DNA from: Flavonifractor avicola
Lineage (GTDB): Bacteria > Bacillota > Clostridia > Oscillospirales > Oscillospiraceae
Assembly: GCA_019116915.1 (NCBI GenBank)
Contig: DXAS01000174.1
Coordinates: 1-20,441 of the forward strand
Length of the DNA stretch: 20,441 bases
Direction: 5' to 3'
Below the pieces are notes generated by a model. It was not told the origin of the DNA and did not search any database. It saw nothing but the letters and a program-made list of their open reading frames with translations. The position numbers and the translations under genes were made by a program. Of this stretch, positions 1-7,950 are shown in pieces (position 1 is the first letter of the stretch; every line of letters starts with the position of its first letter).

Positions 1-120
1 ACCCGGAAAATCGAAATCCATTATAGCTTTGTCGGACAGGTTGATACCGAGCAGGAGCCGACGCAAGTTGTCAACCATGACCGCCGCAACATGGTAGATG
101 TAAAAAGTATCGCTATCTAA
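1..120 (+). CDS. C-terminal tail of a probable large serine recombinase (partial)
   Basis: The first frame is open from the window edge to a TAA at 118-120 and encodes 39 residues. The tail contains KIEIHYSFVGQVD. This resembles the (R/K)xxEIxYxFVGxxD strand near the C-terminus of many transposon-borne large serine recombinases (DUF4368 type, Tn4451/TnpX-like). In those proteins the catalytic domain and zinc-ribbon domain lie upstream, here outside the window. The codons look less GC-rich than in the genes to the right. A recombinase gene ending here suggests that one end of an integrated element lies close by. The call rests on a short motif only, and another protein with a similar tail cannot be excluded. 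Confidence 0.55.
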   Translation, partial: TRKIEIHYSFVGQVDTEQEPTQVVNHDRRNMVDVKSIAI

Positions 121-149
121 CCCCAGCAAAAGTCCGGCCCTGATTTTTA

Positions 150-704
150 TTACAATTCCTCCCCGGCCCGGTAAGCAAGCACCACATATTCCCAGTGCTC
201 CTCTGCCTCCGGCCGGAGGGCTCCGTGCTTCTCCAGATAATCCGTCACCAGCTCCATCAGCTCCTTACGCTGGGCGGTATCCAGATGGAGGGCCCCAAAG
301 CGGAGCACCCCGTAGTCTTTCAGTTCCTGTTCCTCATAGCGGTACACGTTATCCAGCAAACTGCGGAAGGTGCTGTCCACCAAATTTGCTGCCAGGGCCT
401 CCCGCTCGCCCTGAAAGCCGTCCTTCCGGCCCAGACACAGCCGCAGTCTCACATCCCGCATCTGATAGTAAGTCGTCTTGCTCCCGTCCCGCCGGGTACC
501 CTCCCGGGCCGACACCAATCCTATTTTCACCAGCTTGTTCAAATGGGAATGGGCGGCACTGGGAGACAGCTGCATCCGCTCCGCCACCTCATTGGCGGAC
601 AGCGGCCGAGCCACCAGGCGCAGCAGATGGATCATTTCCTGCCGTACCGGGTTGAGCATCACGCGCAGTTGCTTTTTTTCCGTCAGTTCTACCGTATACT
701 CCAC
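150..704 (-). CDS. ArsR-like winged-helix transcriptional regulator
   Basis: A 184-residue DNA-binding protein. Residues of about 15-85 form a winged helix-turn-helix: an LNPVRQEMIHLL helix, then an AERMQLSPSAAHSHLNKL recognition region, then a wing with REGTRRDGSKTTYY. The rest (about 90-184) is helical and charged and has no domain I recognise; it may bind a ligand or form the dimer. The start is taken as the GTG at 704, because AAAGGAGG lies 8 bases upstream of it. An upstream in-frame GTG at 725 has no ribosome binding site and would place that AGGAGG inside the gene. The promoter at 755-784 carries a palindrome between its -35 and -10 boxes, which suggests autoregulation. The gene converges on the recombinase tail and follows the antiporter on the same strand. 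The target and ligand are unknown. Confidence 0.85.
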   Translation of the reverse strand: MEYTVELTEKKQLRVMLNPVRQEMIHLLRLVARPLSANEVAERMQLSPSAAHSHLNKLVKIGLVSAREGTRRDGSKTTYYQMRDVRLRLCLGRKDGFQGEREALAANLVDSTFRSLLDNVYRYEEQELKDYGVLRFGALHLDTAQRKELMELVTDYLEKHGALRPEAEEHWEYVVLAYRAGEEL

Positions 705-748
705 CAGTGGGGCCTCCTTTGCCACGAAACCGGTTCACATGATCCTTT

Positions 749-762
749 GTTATCATGATAAC
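749..762. promoter_or_regulatory. 14-bp perfect palindrome over the -10 box
   Basis: GTTATCATGATAAC is a perfect inverted repeat that overlaps the -10 box (TATCAT) of the regulator gene promoter. It lies two bases from the second palindrome at 765-778. It could be a second operator, but -10 boxes are partly self-complementary, so chance contributes. Confidence 0.4.
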
Positions 763-784
763 ACTTACCGTTTGGTAATGGCAA
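755..784 (-). promoter_or_regulatory. Promoter of the winged-helix regulator gene
   Basis: On the minus strand, -35 TTGCCA (779-784) and -10 TATCAT (755-760) are separated by 18 bases, each one mismatch from the sigma-A consensus. Transcription should begin near 748, giving a leader of about 44 bases. The spacer is almost filled by the palindrome at 765-778. Confidence 0.65.
765..778. promoter_or_regulatory. Operator-like palindrome TTACCGTTTGGTAA (copy 1)
   Basis: Inverted arms TTACC and GGTAA flank a 4-base centre. The site lies between the -35 and -10 boxes of the regulator promoter, where a bound protein would normally block RNA polymerase. The same palindrome, with a different first centre base, recurs at 8293-8306 and, with one arm mismatch, at 16163-16176. 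Confidence 0.6.
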
Positions 785-817
785 GAGATTTTAGCCCCTC
801 CATCCATTTTTTCTGAT

Positions 818-2428
818 TTACGCGGGACGCATATTCTCCCCTTCGCTGACCACCAGGGTATCTCCCTGGCAGAGTACCGTTCCCCCTTTGGGTACGGCGG
901 TGGTACCGTCCGCCCGGCGGACCAGTACAATGAGCACCTCCGCCGGCAGATCCAGCTCCCGGATGGTGCGGCCAATCCATTCCTTATGCTCCTCCACCGG
1001 AAGCTCCCGCAGGCTGACACCGCCGTCGTCCTGATAGATGGGCGTGCTCACCACCAGCAGGTCCCCCGCCTGGACCACGGTGCTGCCGTTGGGGATCAGA
1101 TTCTCTTCCCCCCGGCGGATGGTGACCACCAGAGCATCGGCAGGTAGATTGCACTCCCCTACCGTCTTTCCCTCCCAGGGGTGTCCCTGCTGGATGCGGA
1201 AGCGGGTCAGGTGGAGCTGCTGCTGGTCCTGATAGTCGTTGAAGGTCCGTCCAATGTTGTCCTCCGTGTCCACCATATCCAGCTTGCGGGCCACCAGGGG
1301 CAGCAGGGAACCCTGAACTGCCACGGACAGCAGGGAGATACAAAAGACAATATGGAACAGATCATAGCCGGTTTCCGCTCCCCCGGCCAGAGCCATAATG
1401 GCAAACACAATGGAGGCCGCGCCCCGCAGTCCCGCCCAGGACACCAGCAAACATTGACGCAGTTTGCACCGGAAGGGAGCCAGCAGCACAAAGACCGCCA
1501 GCGGCCTGGCCACCAGTGTCAGGAACAGGGCGATAGCCACTGCCGGAAGGAGTACGCCGGGCATCTGCGTGGGGTAGGACAGCAAGCCCAGCAGGAAAAA
1601 AATGATGATCTGGCCCAGACCGGTCAGGCCGTCAAAAAAATGGACCAGGGAGGGCTTATGAGGAATTTTGGCGTTGCCAAGAAGGATCCCTGCCAGATAG
1701 GTACCCAGGTAGCCGTTGCCTCCCACGGCAGCAGGCAGAGCATAGGCCAACAAGGCGGCTGCCAGCACAAAGATGGAGTCCATGCCGTCCGCCAGATGGA
1801 CCCGCCGCAGAACGAGCACCGACAGGCCGGCCACCGCCAGGCCCAGCGCAACACCAAATACGACCTGGGAAAAGACCATCCAGATCAGATTGCCGCTCTC
1901 CCCCACCCCCATCAGCGAGAGGGCAATCATGGTCAGCATATAGGACATGGGATCGTTGCTGCCACTTTCCAGCTCCAGCAGGGAGGCCGTATGGTACCGC
2001 AGGCCCAGCTTTTTGGAGCGCAGAATGGAGAACACCGAGGCCGCGTCGGTGGAGCTAATCACCGAGCCGGTGAGGAAGCTGGTCAGAGGCGGAAACCCCA
2101 ATGCAAAATGGCAGAAGAGGGCGGTAAGCAGAGCGGTCATCGCCACTCCCAGGGTGGACAACACCACCGCCCTGGCCGCTGCCGGTTTGGCGGCTTCCCA
2201 GCGGGTGCCGAATCCGCCGTAAAACATAATAAAGATCAGAGCCACCGAACAGATCTGCTCCGCCGCCCGGAAGTCATCGAAGGGGATACGCAGCAGCCCA
2301 TCGGAGCCAAACAGCATCCCCAGGGCCATAAAGAGCAGCAGCGCCGGCACTCCGGCCCGCTGAGAGAAACGGCTGGCCAAAATACAGGCTACCAGCACCA
2401 CACCGCATAAAATCAACATATATACCAT
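818..2428 (-). CDS. K+/Na+:H+ antiporter, CPA1/CvrA (NhaP2) type with two RCK_C domains
   Basis: A 536-residue membrane antiporter, close to the usual length of NhaP2/CvrA proteins. Residues of about 5-385 form a 12-13 helix Na_H_Exchanger domain, including the intramembrane run SFLTGSVISSTDAASVFSIL with the conserved acidic residue of CPA1 proteins. Two cytoplasmic RCK_C (TrkA-C) modules follow at about 395-475 and 485-533. These usually bind nucleotide or ions and gate transport. The family expels K+ or Na+ in exchange for protons and helps in osmotic and pH balance. The start is firm: AAAGGAGG lies 6 bases before the ATG. A terminator-like hairpin sits directly upstream of that ribosome binding site, only 85 bases from the preceding permease gene, so readthrough from the ABC operon may drive this gene. 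Ion specificity cannot be read from sequence. Confidence 0.9.
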   Translation of the reverse strand: MVYMLILCGVVLVACILASRFSQRAGVPALLLFMALGMLFGSDGLLRIPFDDFRAAEQICSVALIFIMFYGGFGTRWEAAKPAAARAVVLSTLGVAMTALLTALFCHFALGFPPLTSFLTGSVISSTDAASVFSILRSKKLGLRYHTASLLELESGSNDPMSYMLTMIALSLMGVGESGNLIWMVFSQVVFGVALGLAVAGLSVLVLRRVHLADGMDSIFVLAAALLAYALPAAVGGNGYLGTYLAGILLGNAKIPHKPSLVHFFDGLTGLGQIIIFFLLGLLSYPTQMPGVLLPAVAIALFLTLVARPLAVFVLLAPFRCKLRQCLLVSWAGLRGAASIVFAIMALAGGAETGYDLFHIVFCISLLSVAVQGSLLPLVARKLDMVDTEDNIGRTFNDYQDQQQLHLTRFRIQQGHPWEGKTVGECNLPADALVVTIRRGEENLIPNGSTVVQAGDLLVVSTPIYQDDGGVSLRELPVEEHKEWIGRTIRELDLPAEVLIVLVRRADGTTAVPKGGTVLCQGDTLVVSEGENMRPA

Positions 2429-2448
2429 CTATTACCTCCTTTTGCTGC

Positions 2449-2484
2449 AAAACAGCTCCGGTCCTTCCCAGGTCGGAGCTGTTT
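2449..2484 (-). terminator. Rho-independent terminator after the ABC permease operon
   Basis: AAACAGCTCCG (2450-2460) pairs perfectly with CGGAGCTGTTT (2474-2484) around a 13-base loop that can add a small inner stem. On the minus strand the stem is followed by TTTTGC. It ends the permease operon but also lies about 10 bases before the antiporter ribosome binding site, so it could act as an attenuator. Confidence 0.65.
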
Positions 2485-2513
2485 CAGGTTCTCCAACTGA
2501 TATTCCGCTGTTC

Positions 2514-3380
2514 TCAGGACCGCCGACCGTCGAACCGGGGGTCAAGCGCATCCCGCAGGCCGTCTCCGATACCCGCCAAACAGAGCACCGTGAGAATAAT
2601 GCACAGGCCTGGCGGCAGCCACACCCAGGGCCGGGCGGTGAGCACCGTCAGGTTACTGGCATACTGGATCATACTGCCCCAGGATGCCTGGGGTGCCCGG
2701 ATGCCGAAGCCCAGAAAACTAAGGCTGGATTCCGACAGGATGGCCCGCCCCGCCCGCAGGGGGATGGAGCACCATACGGGGGAGATCACATTGGGCAGTA
2801 CGTTTCGCCGCAGGATGGTCCCGGTCCGGGCGCCAAGGCCCTTGGCTGCCAGCACATATTCCCGCTCACGCACTGCCAGGGTATTGCCGTACACCAACCG
2901 GGCAATTCCCGTCCAGCCCAGCAGGCCCAGCACCAGTACGATATTGGTGGCCGACGGACCCACTACCGTCACCAGGCAGAGCACCAGCACGATAGAGGGA
3001 AAGGTCTGAAAGATATCAGCCAACCGCATGATCCAGAACTCCCAGGCTCCCCGGCGGTAACCCGCCAGCAAGCCCAGAGGCACGCCCAGAGCGGTGCTGA
3101 TGGCGGCAGAGCTCAGGCCAATGAAGAGGGATACCTGCCCTCCGCTCAGCAGCCGGGCCAGCAGGTCCCGGCCCACATCGTCGGTACCCAGGGGGTGCTG
3201 TGCCGACGGCGGCGCCCAGAAGCCGGCCTCCAAATCGCTGGCATTGGGCTCCAGACCCAGCAGCGGCGGCATCAGCAATACCGCAAGGATCTCCAGGCAG
3301 AGTATATAAAGACATACCATCGCCCTCCGGTCCGCCCTAAACCGGTCCCAGGGGCTGCGGCCTAACCGTTTTTCCTCCAT
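2514..3380 (-). CDS. Oligopeptide/nickel-type ABC transporter permease (DppC/OppC family)
   Basis: A 288-residue inner-membrane permease. A cytoplasmic N-terminus and first membrane helix (about 20-42) are followed by a loop containing HPLGTDDVGRDLLARLL, the usual OppC/DppC N-terminal signature. Five further helices carry the BPD_transp_1 fold, with the EAA loop at REYVLAAKGLGA...LPNVISPV, which docks the ATPase. It should pair with the neighbouring DppB-type permease to form the membrane channel. The ATG at 3380 is preferred because it has an AAGGGG-type site 7 bases upstream and follows the previous stop by 4 bases. An in-frame ATG at 3398 would overlap the upstream gene by 14 bases. No ATPase gene follows. 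The substrate is probably a peptide, but this is unproven. Confidence 0.9.
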   Translation of the reverse strand: MEEKRLGRSPWDRFRADRRAMVCLYILCLEILAVLLMPPLLGLEPNASDLEAGFWAPPSAQHPLGTDDVGRDLLARLLSGGQVSLFIGLSSAAISTALGVPLGLLAGYRRGAWEFWIMRLADIFQTFPSIVLVLCLVTVVGPSATNIVLVLGLLGWTGIARLVYGNTLAVREREYVLAAKGLGARTGTILRRNVLPNVISPVWCSIPLRAGRAILSESSLSFLGFGIRAPQASWGSMIQYASNLTVLTARPWVWLPPGLCIILTVLCLAGIGDGLRDALDPRFDGRRS

Positions 3381-3384
3381 AGCC

Positions 3385-4344
3385 CTACCCCTTCCCATAG
3401 CGCACCCTGGGGTCCACCAGTCCGTAGACCAGATCCAGGAGCAGGTTGGTTAGGAGCACCGTCAGGGCGATGACCACCGTGACGCCCATTACCACGGGAT
3501 AGTCCCGGCCGGAGATACCGGAAAACAGGAGGCTGCCCATACCCTGCCAGCCAAAGATCTGCTCCACCACCACGGAGCCACCCAGGATATGAGGAATGTG
3601 GCTGAGAATGGTGGTAAGCACCGGGATCATAGAGCCACGGAAGGCATGGCGTACCATGACCGCCCGTTCAGTGAGCCCCTTGGCATAGGCAGTGCGGATA
3701 TAGTCCTCTCCCAAAGTCTCCAGGCAGGCGGCCCTGGTCTGCTTCACCAGCTCGCCCACGCTGCTCAGACACACCACCCCTGCCGGGAGGATCAGATGGC
3801 GGAGCAGGTCGGCCAGGCTGGTAAACCGCCCGGCGGCATACATCCCGTTGGCGGGCAACCAGCCCAGAGTGACGGAAAAGACAAAGATGCCGGCCAGGCA
3901 GAGGAAAAAGCCAGGCACACCGAAACTGACCAAGCTAAGGGCAGAGGCCGCCCGGTCCCAGCCGGACCGGGGCTTCCAGGCAGCCAACACCCCCAAGGGC
4001 AAAGCGATGGCTATCGCCAGCACCACACCGGTGCCGGTGAGCAGCAGGGAGGGCCCTACCCGCTGGGCAATGAGACCAGCCACCGGTTTCCCGTTGGTGT
4101 AGGAATTGCCCAGGTCTCCCCGGAGCAATCCGCCCAGCCAGGAGAGATACCGCTGCGGCAGGGGCTGGTCCAGCCCCAGAGAGGCAGCCAGAGCGGAGCG
4201 GTCGGCGTCGGTGGCGCCACTTCCCTCCCCCATCAGGTCCAGGATGGAGCCCTGGGCCAGATTAAGCATACAAAATACCAGAATCGTAATTCCGAAAAAG
4301 ACCGGAATGGCCGTCAGCAGACGACGGCGGAAATATTGTCCCAT
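3385..4344 (-). CDS. Oligopeptide/nickel-type ABC transporter permease (DppB/OppB family)
   Basis: A 319-residue permease with the standard DppB layout: an N-terminal helix (FRRRLLTAIPVFFGITILVF), a long outer segment with LGLDQPLPQRYLSWLGGLLRGDLGNS, then five helices with the EAA loop at GEDYIRTAYAKGLTERAVMVRHAFR. It should dimerise with the DppC-type partner encoded 4 bases downstream. The start is taken at 4344, where AGGAGG precedes the ATG by about 11 bases. An upstream in-frame ATG at 4377 would put this site inside the gene. The gene is 99 bases after the binding-protein gene, and that gap holds a GC-rich hairpin. Confidence 0.92.
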   Translation of the reverse strand: MGQYFRRRLLTAIPVFFGITILVFCMLNLAQGSILDLMGEGSGATDADRSALAASLGLDQPLPQRYLSWLGGLLRGDLGNSYTNGKPVAGLIAQRVGPSLLLTGTGVVLAIAIALPLGVLAAWKPRSGWDRAASALSLVSFGVPGFFLCLAGIFVFSVTLGWLPANGMYAAGRFTSLADLLRHLILPAGVVCLSSVGELVKQTRAACLETLGEDYIRTAYAKGLTERAVMVRHAFRGSMIPVLTTILSHIPHILGGSVVVEQIFGWQGMGSLLFSGISGRDYPVVMGVTVVIALTVLLTNLLLDLVYGLVDPRVRYGKG

Positions 4345-4387
4345 AGTTTTCGCTTCCTCCTGCACTTCCGGCCCCAATCAGGGGCAC

Positions 4388-4409
4388 GGGCCGCTATGGG
4401 CGGCGGCCC
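4388..4409. repeat. GC-rich intergenic hairpin between the binding-protein and permease genes
   Basis: GGGCCGC (4388-4394) pairs with GCGGCCC (4403-4409) around an 8-base loop. There is no T-run on the minus strand, so it is not a simple terminator. Such stems often protect the 3' end of binding-protein mRNA and lower the expression of downstream permeases. It also resembles dispersed REP-type intergenic repeats. Both readings are inference. Confidence 0.4.
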
Positions 4410-4443
4410 TACGGAGGTCTTTCTAGTTTTGAGAAGGGGCCTT

Positions 4444-6018
4444 TCAGGCCTCCTTCATGCGCCACGCCCAGATGTTCTCATTGGAGAAACTGGACGAGGG
4501 GTAGTCGATGTTGTCCACTGTGGGAGACTGGGCATGGAGGGTACGGCCAAACCACAGGGGGATAAAGGGCCGCTGATCAGCCAGCAGCTCCTGCAGCTTA
4601 TCCAGCATGACCTGGCGAGTCTCCCAGCCCGAGGAACTCTTGATCTGGTCAATATAGTAAGTGTAGGGCTCCAGATCGGCAATGTGGAAGATGTTGTTGC
4701 TCTCACTGAGGCGGCTCTCCGTAAACCACAGAGGCAGCGCGCCGGGGGTATGGCTGGCAATGGCCATGTCGTACTTGCCGTCAGCCATACCGGAGAAGAG
4801 GGCGGCGGAGTCCACCGTCTCGATGGTCACATTCATACCCACCTCAGCCAGTTCCTGCTGCATGAGGGCGGCCAGACCGGAGCGGTTGGAGGTACAGGCC
4901 AGGGTATAGGTCCGTCCGTCGTAGCCTCCCTGCTCCAGCAGCATCTTGGCTCCCTCCACGTCCCGCTGCCAGGTCAGGGAGCAGGTATACTCGGTACCCG
5001 GAGTCACGTCGGTAGCGGTAGGCTCGCCCAGACCATGGGTGGACTGAAGGCACAGTGCCTCCTTATCCAGGGCCAGATCGATGGCCCGGCGCACCTCTGC
5101 ACTGGGGATGGTCTCGCAGTTGAGCATCAGTTCATAGAAGGTGTTGGGGATCTCGCCCTCCAGCACCTCAATGCCTCCCGCTTTGGCGGTTTCAGCATCA
5201 TCCATGGACAGGTTGCCGCCAAAAGCATAGTAATCCAGATCCCCGGAAATGAGAGAGGACAGCAGGTTGGACTTATCGATCACCGTCACCACCAGCTGAT
5301 CAAAGTCGGGACAGCCCAGCTGATAGTCCTTGTTGATGTCCAGCACCAGCTGGCTGCCCGGGATCTCCTCCACAAACTTGCAGGGACCGGAACCCACGGG
5401 GGCGCTCCACAGCTCCAGCTCCATGATGTCCGCCGGATCAGTGTCCGCCAGCAGATGGGTGGGCAGCACATAGAGCTCCCGGTTTTTGTCCAGCAGGAAG
5501 TCCTCCGGGGTGGTAGCGCTCTTGAAGGTGAGCTTCAGGGTGTACTCATCTACTGCCTCCGCCCCCAGTTGCTCCCCCGCCACGGCGCAGCCGTTGCTGT
5601 CGGTGCCCGCCAGCACGGAGAAGGTACCACGGCCCAGGGCCGGACAGTCCGGGTTGGTAATGAGGGCAATGGTATCCGCCCAGTGCTGGGCGGTCACCGG
5701 AGTGCCGTCGTGGAAGGCGGCCTTTTCATCCAGGTGGAAAAGCACCGCCATACCGTCGTCGGTACTCTCCCAGCTTTTAGCGCCTCGGGGATCCAGGGTA
5801 CCGTCAGCGTGGACATAGGCCAGCCGGTCATAGATCTTATCACAGACAATACGGGTGTAGTTGCTGCCCGAAGGACTGTTATAGGGCATCAGGGAGTCCC
5901 AGGCATTGGATAGGCCATAGCGCACCGTGACCTGCTCCGCGGTCTCTTTCTCTCCGCCGCAGGCCGTCAGCCCCAGGGCCAGAACGGCTGCCATCAGTAA
6001 TGCGATCAGTCGTTTCAT
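4444..6018 (-). CDS. ABC transporter substrate-binding lipoprotein, SBP_bac_5 family (peptide/nickel type)
   Basis: A 524-residue extracytoplasmic lipoprotein. Residues 1-20 are a lipoprotein signal peptide with lipobox LTAC, so Cys20 would be lipid-anchored. The rest is a family 5 solute-binding protein with recognisable blocks: IYDRLAYVHADGTLDPRGAKSWE near 65-85, the FHDGTPVTAQHWADTI region near 100-115, and the VRRAIDLALDKEALC block near 305-320. The family binds di- or oligopeptides, or sometimes nickel or haem, and passes them to a DppBC-type channel. The start follows GGAGG by about 7 bases. The gene lies 18 bases after glmS and upstream of dppB- and dppC-type genes. Proximity to glmS could hint at cell-wall peptide uptake, but that is a guess. 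Confidence 0.92.
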   Translation of the reverse strand: MKRLIALLMAAVLALGLTACGGEKETAEQVTVRYGLSNAWDSLMPYNSPSGSNYTRIVCDKIYDRLAYVHADGTLDPRGAKSWESTDDGMAVLFHLDEKAAFHDGTPVTAQHWADTIALITNPDCPALGRGTFSVLAGTDSNGCAVAGEQLGAEAVDEYTLKLTFKSATTPEDFLLDKNRELYVLPTHLLADTDPADIMELELWSAPVGSGPCKFVEEIPGSQLVLDINKDYQLGCPDFDQLVVTVIDKSNLLSSLISGDLDYYAFGGNLSMDDAETAKAGGIEVLEGEIPNTFYELMLNCETIPSAEVRRAIDLALDKEALCLQSTHGLGEPTATDVTPGTEYTCSLTWQRDVEGAKMLLEQGGYDGRTYTLACTSNRSGLAALMQQELAEVGMNVTIETVDSAALFSGMADGKYDMAIASHTPGALPLWFTESRLSESNNIFHIADLEPYTYYIDQIKSSSGWETRQVMLDKLQELLADQRPFIPLWFGRTLHAQSPTVDNIDYPSSSFSNENIWAWRMKEA

Positions 6019-6036
6019 GTCGTTCCTCCGTCTTTT

Positions 6037-7869
6037 TTATTCCACTGTTACAGACTTGGCCAGGTTCCGGGGTTTATCAATATCACAACCCCGCTGCAGC
6101 GCCGTATAATAGGCGAACAGCTGCATAGGCACCACTGCCAGGGAAGGCAACAGCATGGGATGGGTCTCAGGAATGGCAATCACATGGTCCGCCGTACGGC
6201 TGAGATCGGCCGCCCGGTCCCGGGTGGTGAGACCCAGTACATCGGCTCCCCGGCTCTTGACCTCCACCGCGTTACTCACTGTCTTTTCAAACAGGGGCCC
6301 GCACCCGGCCAGGGCCACCACCAGGGTGCCCGGCTCAATGAGGGAGATGGTGCCGTGCTTGAGCTCTCCGGCAGCGTAGGCCTCGGAGTGGATATAGGAG
6401 ATCTCTTTCAGCTTCAGCGAGCCCTCCAGACCCACCGCATAGTCCAGATTGCGGCCGATGAAGAACATGGAAGGCCGGTTGAAGTACAGGGAGGCAAAAT
6501 ACTGGATGTCCTCCCGATTTTCCAGGATCTCCTGCAGCTTGTCCGGAATACGCTGGAGCTCTGCCAGAATGGCATCATAGTTCGCCCGGTCCAGGGTGCC
6601 CAGCAGGTCGGCGCAGTACAGGCCGATGAGGTAGATCACCGCCAGCTGGGTGGAATAGGCCTTGGTGGTGGCCACGGCGATTTCCGGTCCGGCCCAGGTG
6701 TAGAGCACGCTGTCGCTCTCCCGGGCAATGGTGGAGCCCACCACGTTGACAATGGACACCACCTTGGCGCCCAGCCGTTTGGCCTCCCGCATGGCAGCCA
6801 GGGTATCGATGGTCTCACCGGACTGGCTGATGACCAGGGCCAGAGTACGCTCCGACACAATGGGATCGCAGTAGCGGAACTCGGAGGCCAAGGTCACCTC
6901 CACCGGCTTTCGCAGCAGTTTTTCCAGGATATATTTGGCCGCCACACCTACATGGTAGGAGGAGCCGCAGGCAATGATATACAGCCGGTCCATCTCCTCC
7001 AGCTCACGGGCGGTGAGCCGCCAGTCGTCCAGCACAATACGGCCGTCCTTGATGCGGGGAGAGATGGTCTTGCGGATGGCTTCTGGCTGCTCCATGATCT
7101 CCTTGATCATAAAGTGCTCGTAGCCGCCCTTCTCCGCCGCAGAGATCTCCCAGTCCACATGGCGGCGCTCCTTCTCCACCGGGCGCAGGTAGGAATCGTA
7201 CACCCACAGGTGGTCGGCAGTCAGTTCCGCGATCTCACCGTCATCCAGAAAGCACACCTCTCTGGTGTACTTGATGAGAGCAGTGACGTCGCTGGCCAGG
7301 TAGTGAGCGCCGTCGCCGAAGCCCAGAATCAGCGGGCTGTCCTTTCGGGCAGCAATAAGCCGGTCAGGGCAGTCAGCACACAGAATACCCAGGGCGTAGG
7401 CGCCCCGGATGGTGTGGAGGGTACGCACCACTGCGTCCAGCAGGTCGCCCTGATAGTAATACTCCAGCAGCTGGGCCGCCACCTCGGTATCGGTATCCGA
7501 CACGAACTGCACTCCCTCGGACTGGAGAAATTCCCGCAGCTCAGCGTAGTTTTCGATGATGCCGTTGTGGACCACGGCGAACCGGCCATTCTCGCTGACC
7601 TGGGGGTGGGAATTGACGTCCGACGGGGCCCCGTGGGTAGCCCACCGGGTATGGCCCACGCCAATGGTACCGTGAAGGGTGCTTCCGCCCTTAACCAGGT
7701 CGTTGAGCACCTGAAGCCGCCCTTTGGCCTTGGCCACCTGCATTCCTTCTTCTGCTCCGTATACCGCTACACCGGCGGAATCATACCCCCGGTACTCCAG
7801 CCTGGACAGGCCGTCCAACAAAATTGGCGCAGCCTCCTCCCTTCCAACATATCCAACAATCCCGCACAT
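6037..7869 (-). CDS. glmS: Glutamine--fructose-6-phosphate aminotransferase (isomerizing)
   Basis: This enzyme makes glucosamine-6-phosphate from fructose-6-phosphate and glutamine, the first step towards UDP-GlcNAc for peptidoglycan. The 610-residue length is normal. The protein begins MCGIVGYVG, so Cys2 becomes the N-terminal nucleophile of the class II glutaminase domain (about 2-220), with GHTRWATHG and DTDTEV also visible. Two SIS sugar-isomerase domains follow (about 290-420 and 460-600), with CGSSYH, SQSGETIDTL and TTKAYSTQ, and the conserved C-terminus ending KSVTVE. The ATG has AGGAGG about 7 bases upstream. A promoter at 7922-7950 gives a leader of only about 45 bases. There is therefore no room for the glmS ribozyme often found before this gene in Gram-positive bacteria. 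Confidence 0.98.
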   Translation of the reverse strand: MCGIVGYVGREEAAPILLDGLSRLEYRGYDSAGVAVYGAEEGMQVAKAKGRLQVLNDLVKGGSTLHGTIGVGHTRWATHGAPSDVNSHPQVSENGRFAVVHNGIIENYAELREFLQSEGVQFVSDTDTEVAAQLLEYYYQGDLLDAVVRTLHTIRGAYALGILCADCPDRLIAARKDSPLILGFGDGAHYLASDVTALIKYTREVCFLDDGEIAELTADHLWVYDSYLRPVEKERRHVDWEISAAEKGGYEHFMIKEIMEQPEAIRKTISPRIKDGRIVLDDWRLTARELEEMDRLYIIACGSSYHVGVAAKYILEKLLRKPVEVTLASEFRYCDPIVSERTLALVISQSGETIDTLAAMREAKRLGAKVVSIVNVVGSTIARESDSVLYTWAGPEIAVATTKAYSTQLAVIYLIGLYCADLLGTLDRANYDAILAELQRIPDKLQEILENREDIQYFASLYFNRPSMFFIGRNLDYAVGLEGSLKLKEISYIHSEAYAAGELKHGTISLIEPGTLVVALAGCGPLFEKTVSNAVEVKSRGADVLGLTTRDRAADLSRTADHVIAIPETHPMLLPSLAVVPMQLFAYYTALQRGCDIDKPRNLAKSVTVE

Positions 7870-7921
7870 GGCGATCCTCCTGCGTATTTGACGTGTTTGA
7901 TATATGGTGCTTTAAAATAGA

Positions 7922-7950
7922 ATTATAGCACGGAAAAGCTGGCAAAACAA
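7922..7950 (-). promoter_or_regulatory. Probable glmS promoter with extended -10
   Basis: On the minus strand, a perfect TATAAT (7922-7927) is preceded by TGC, which forms an extended -10. A weak -35, TTGTTT (7945-7950), lies 17 bases upstream. The start point would be near 7915, 46 bases before the ATG. Confidence 0.6.

Noticed and set aside
121..149. Terminator between the recombinase tail and the regulator gene
   Set aside because: A T-run is present, but the preceding sequence forms only a very weak stem.
1181..2410. A 409-codon open frame opposite the antiporter
   Set aside because: It is Gln/His/Gly-rich shadow translation, and the minus-strand antiporter has clear domains and a ribosome binding site.
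3589..5913. A 774-codon open frame on the plus strand opposite the ABC transporter genes
   Set aside because: It is antisense to clear SBP_bac_5 and DppB-type genes, is rich in Gln, His and Gly with no recognisable domain, and lacks a ribosome binding site. It is a by-product of high-GC coding on the other strand.
6160..7920. A 586-codon open frame opposite glmS
   Set aside because: It is antisense to an unmistakable glmS and has low-complexity composition without motifs.
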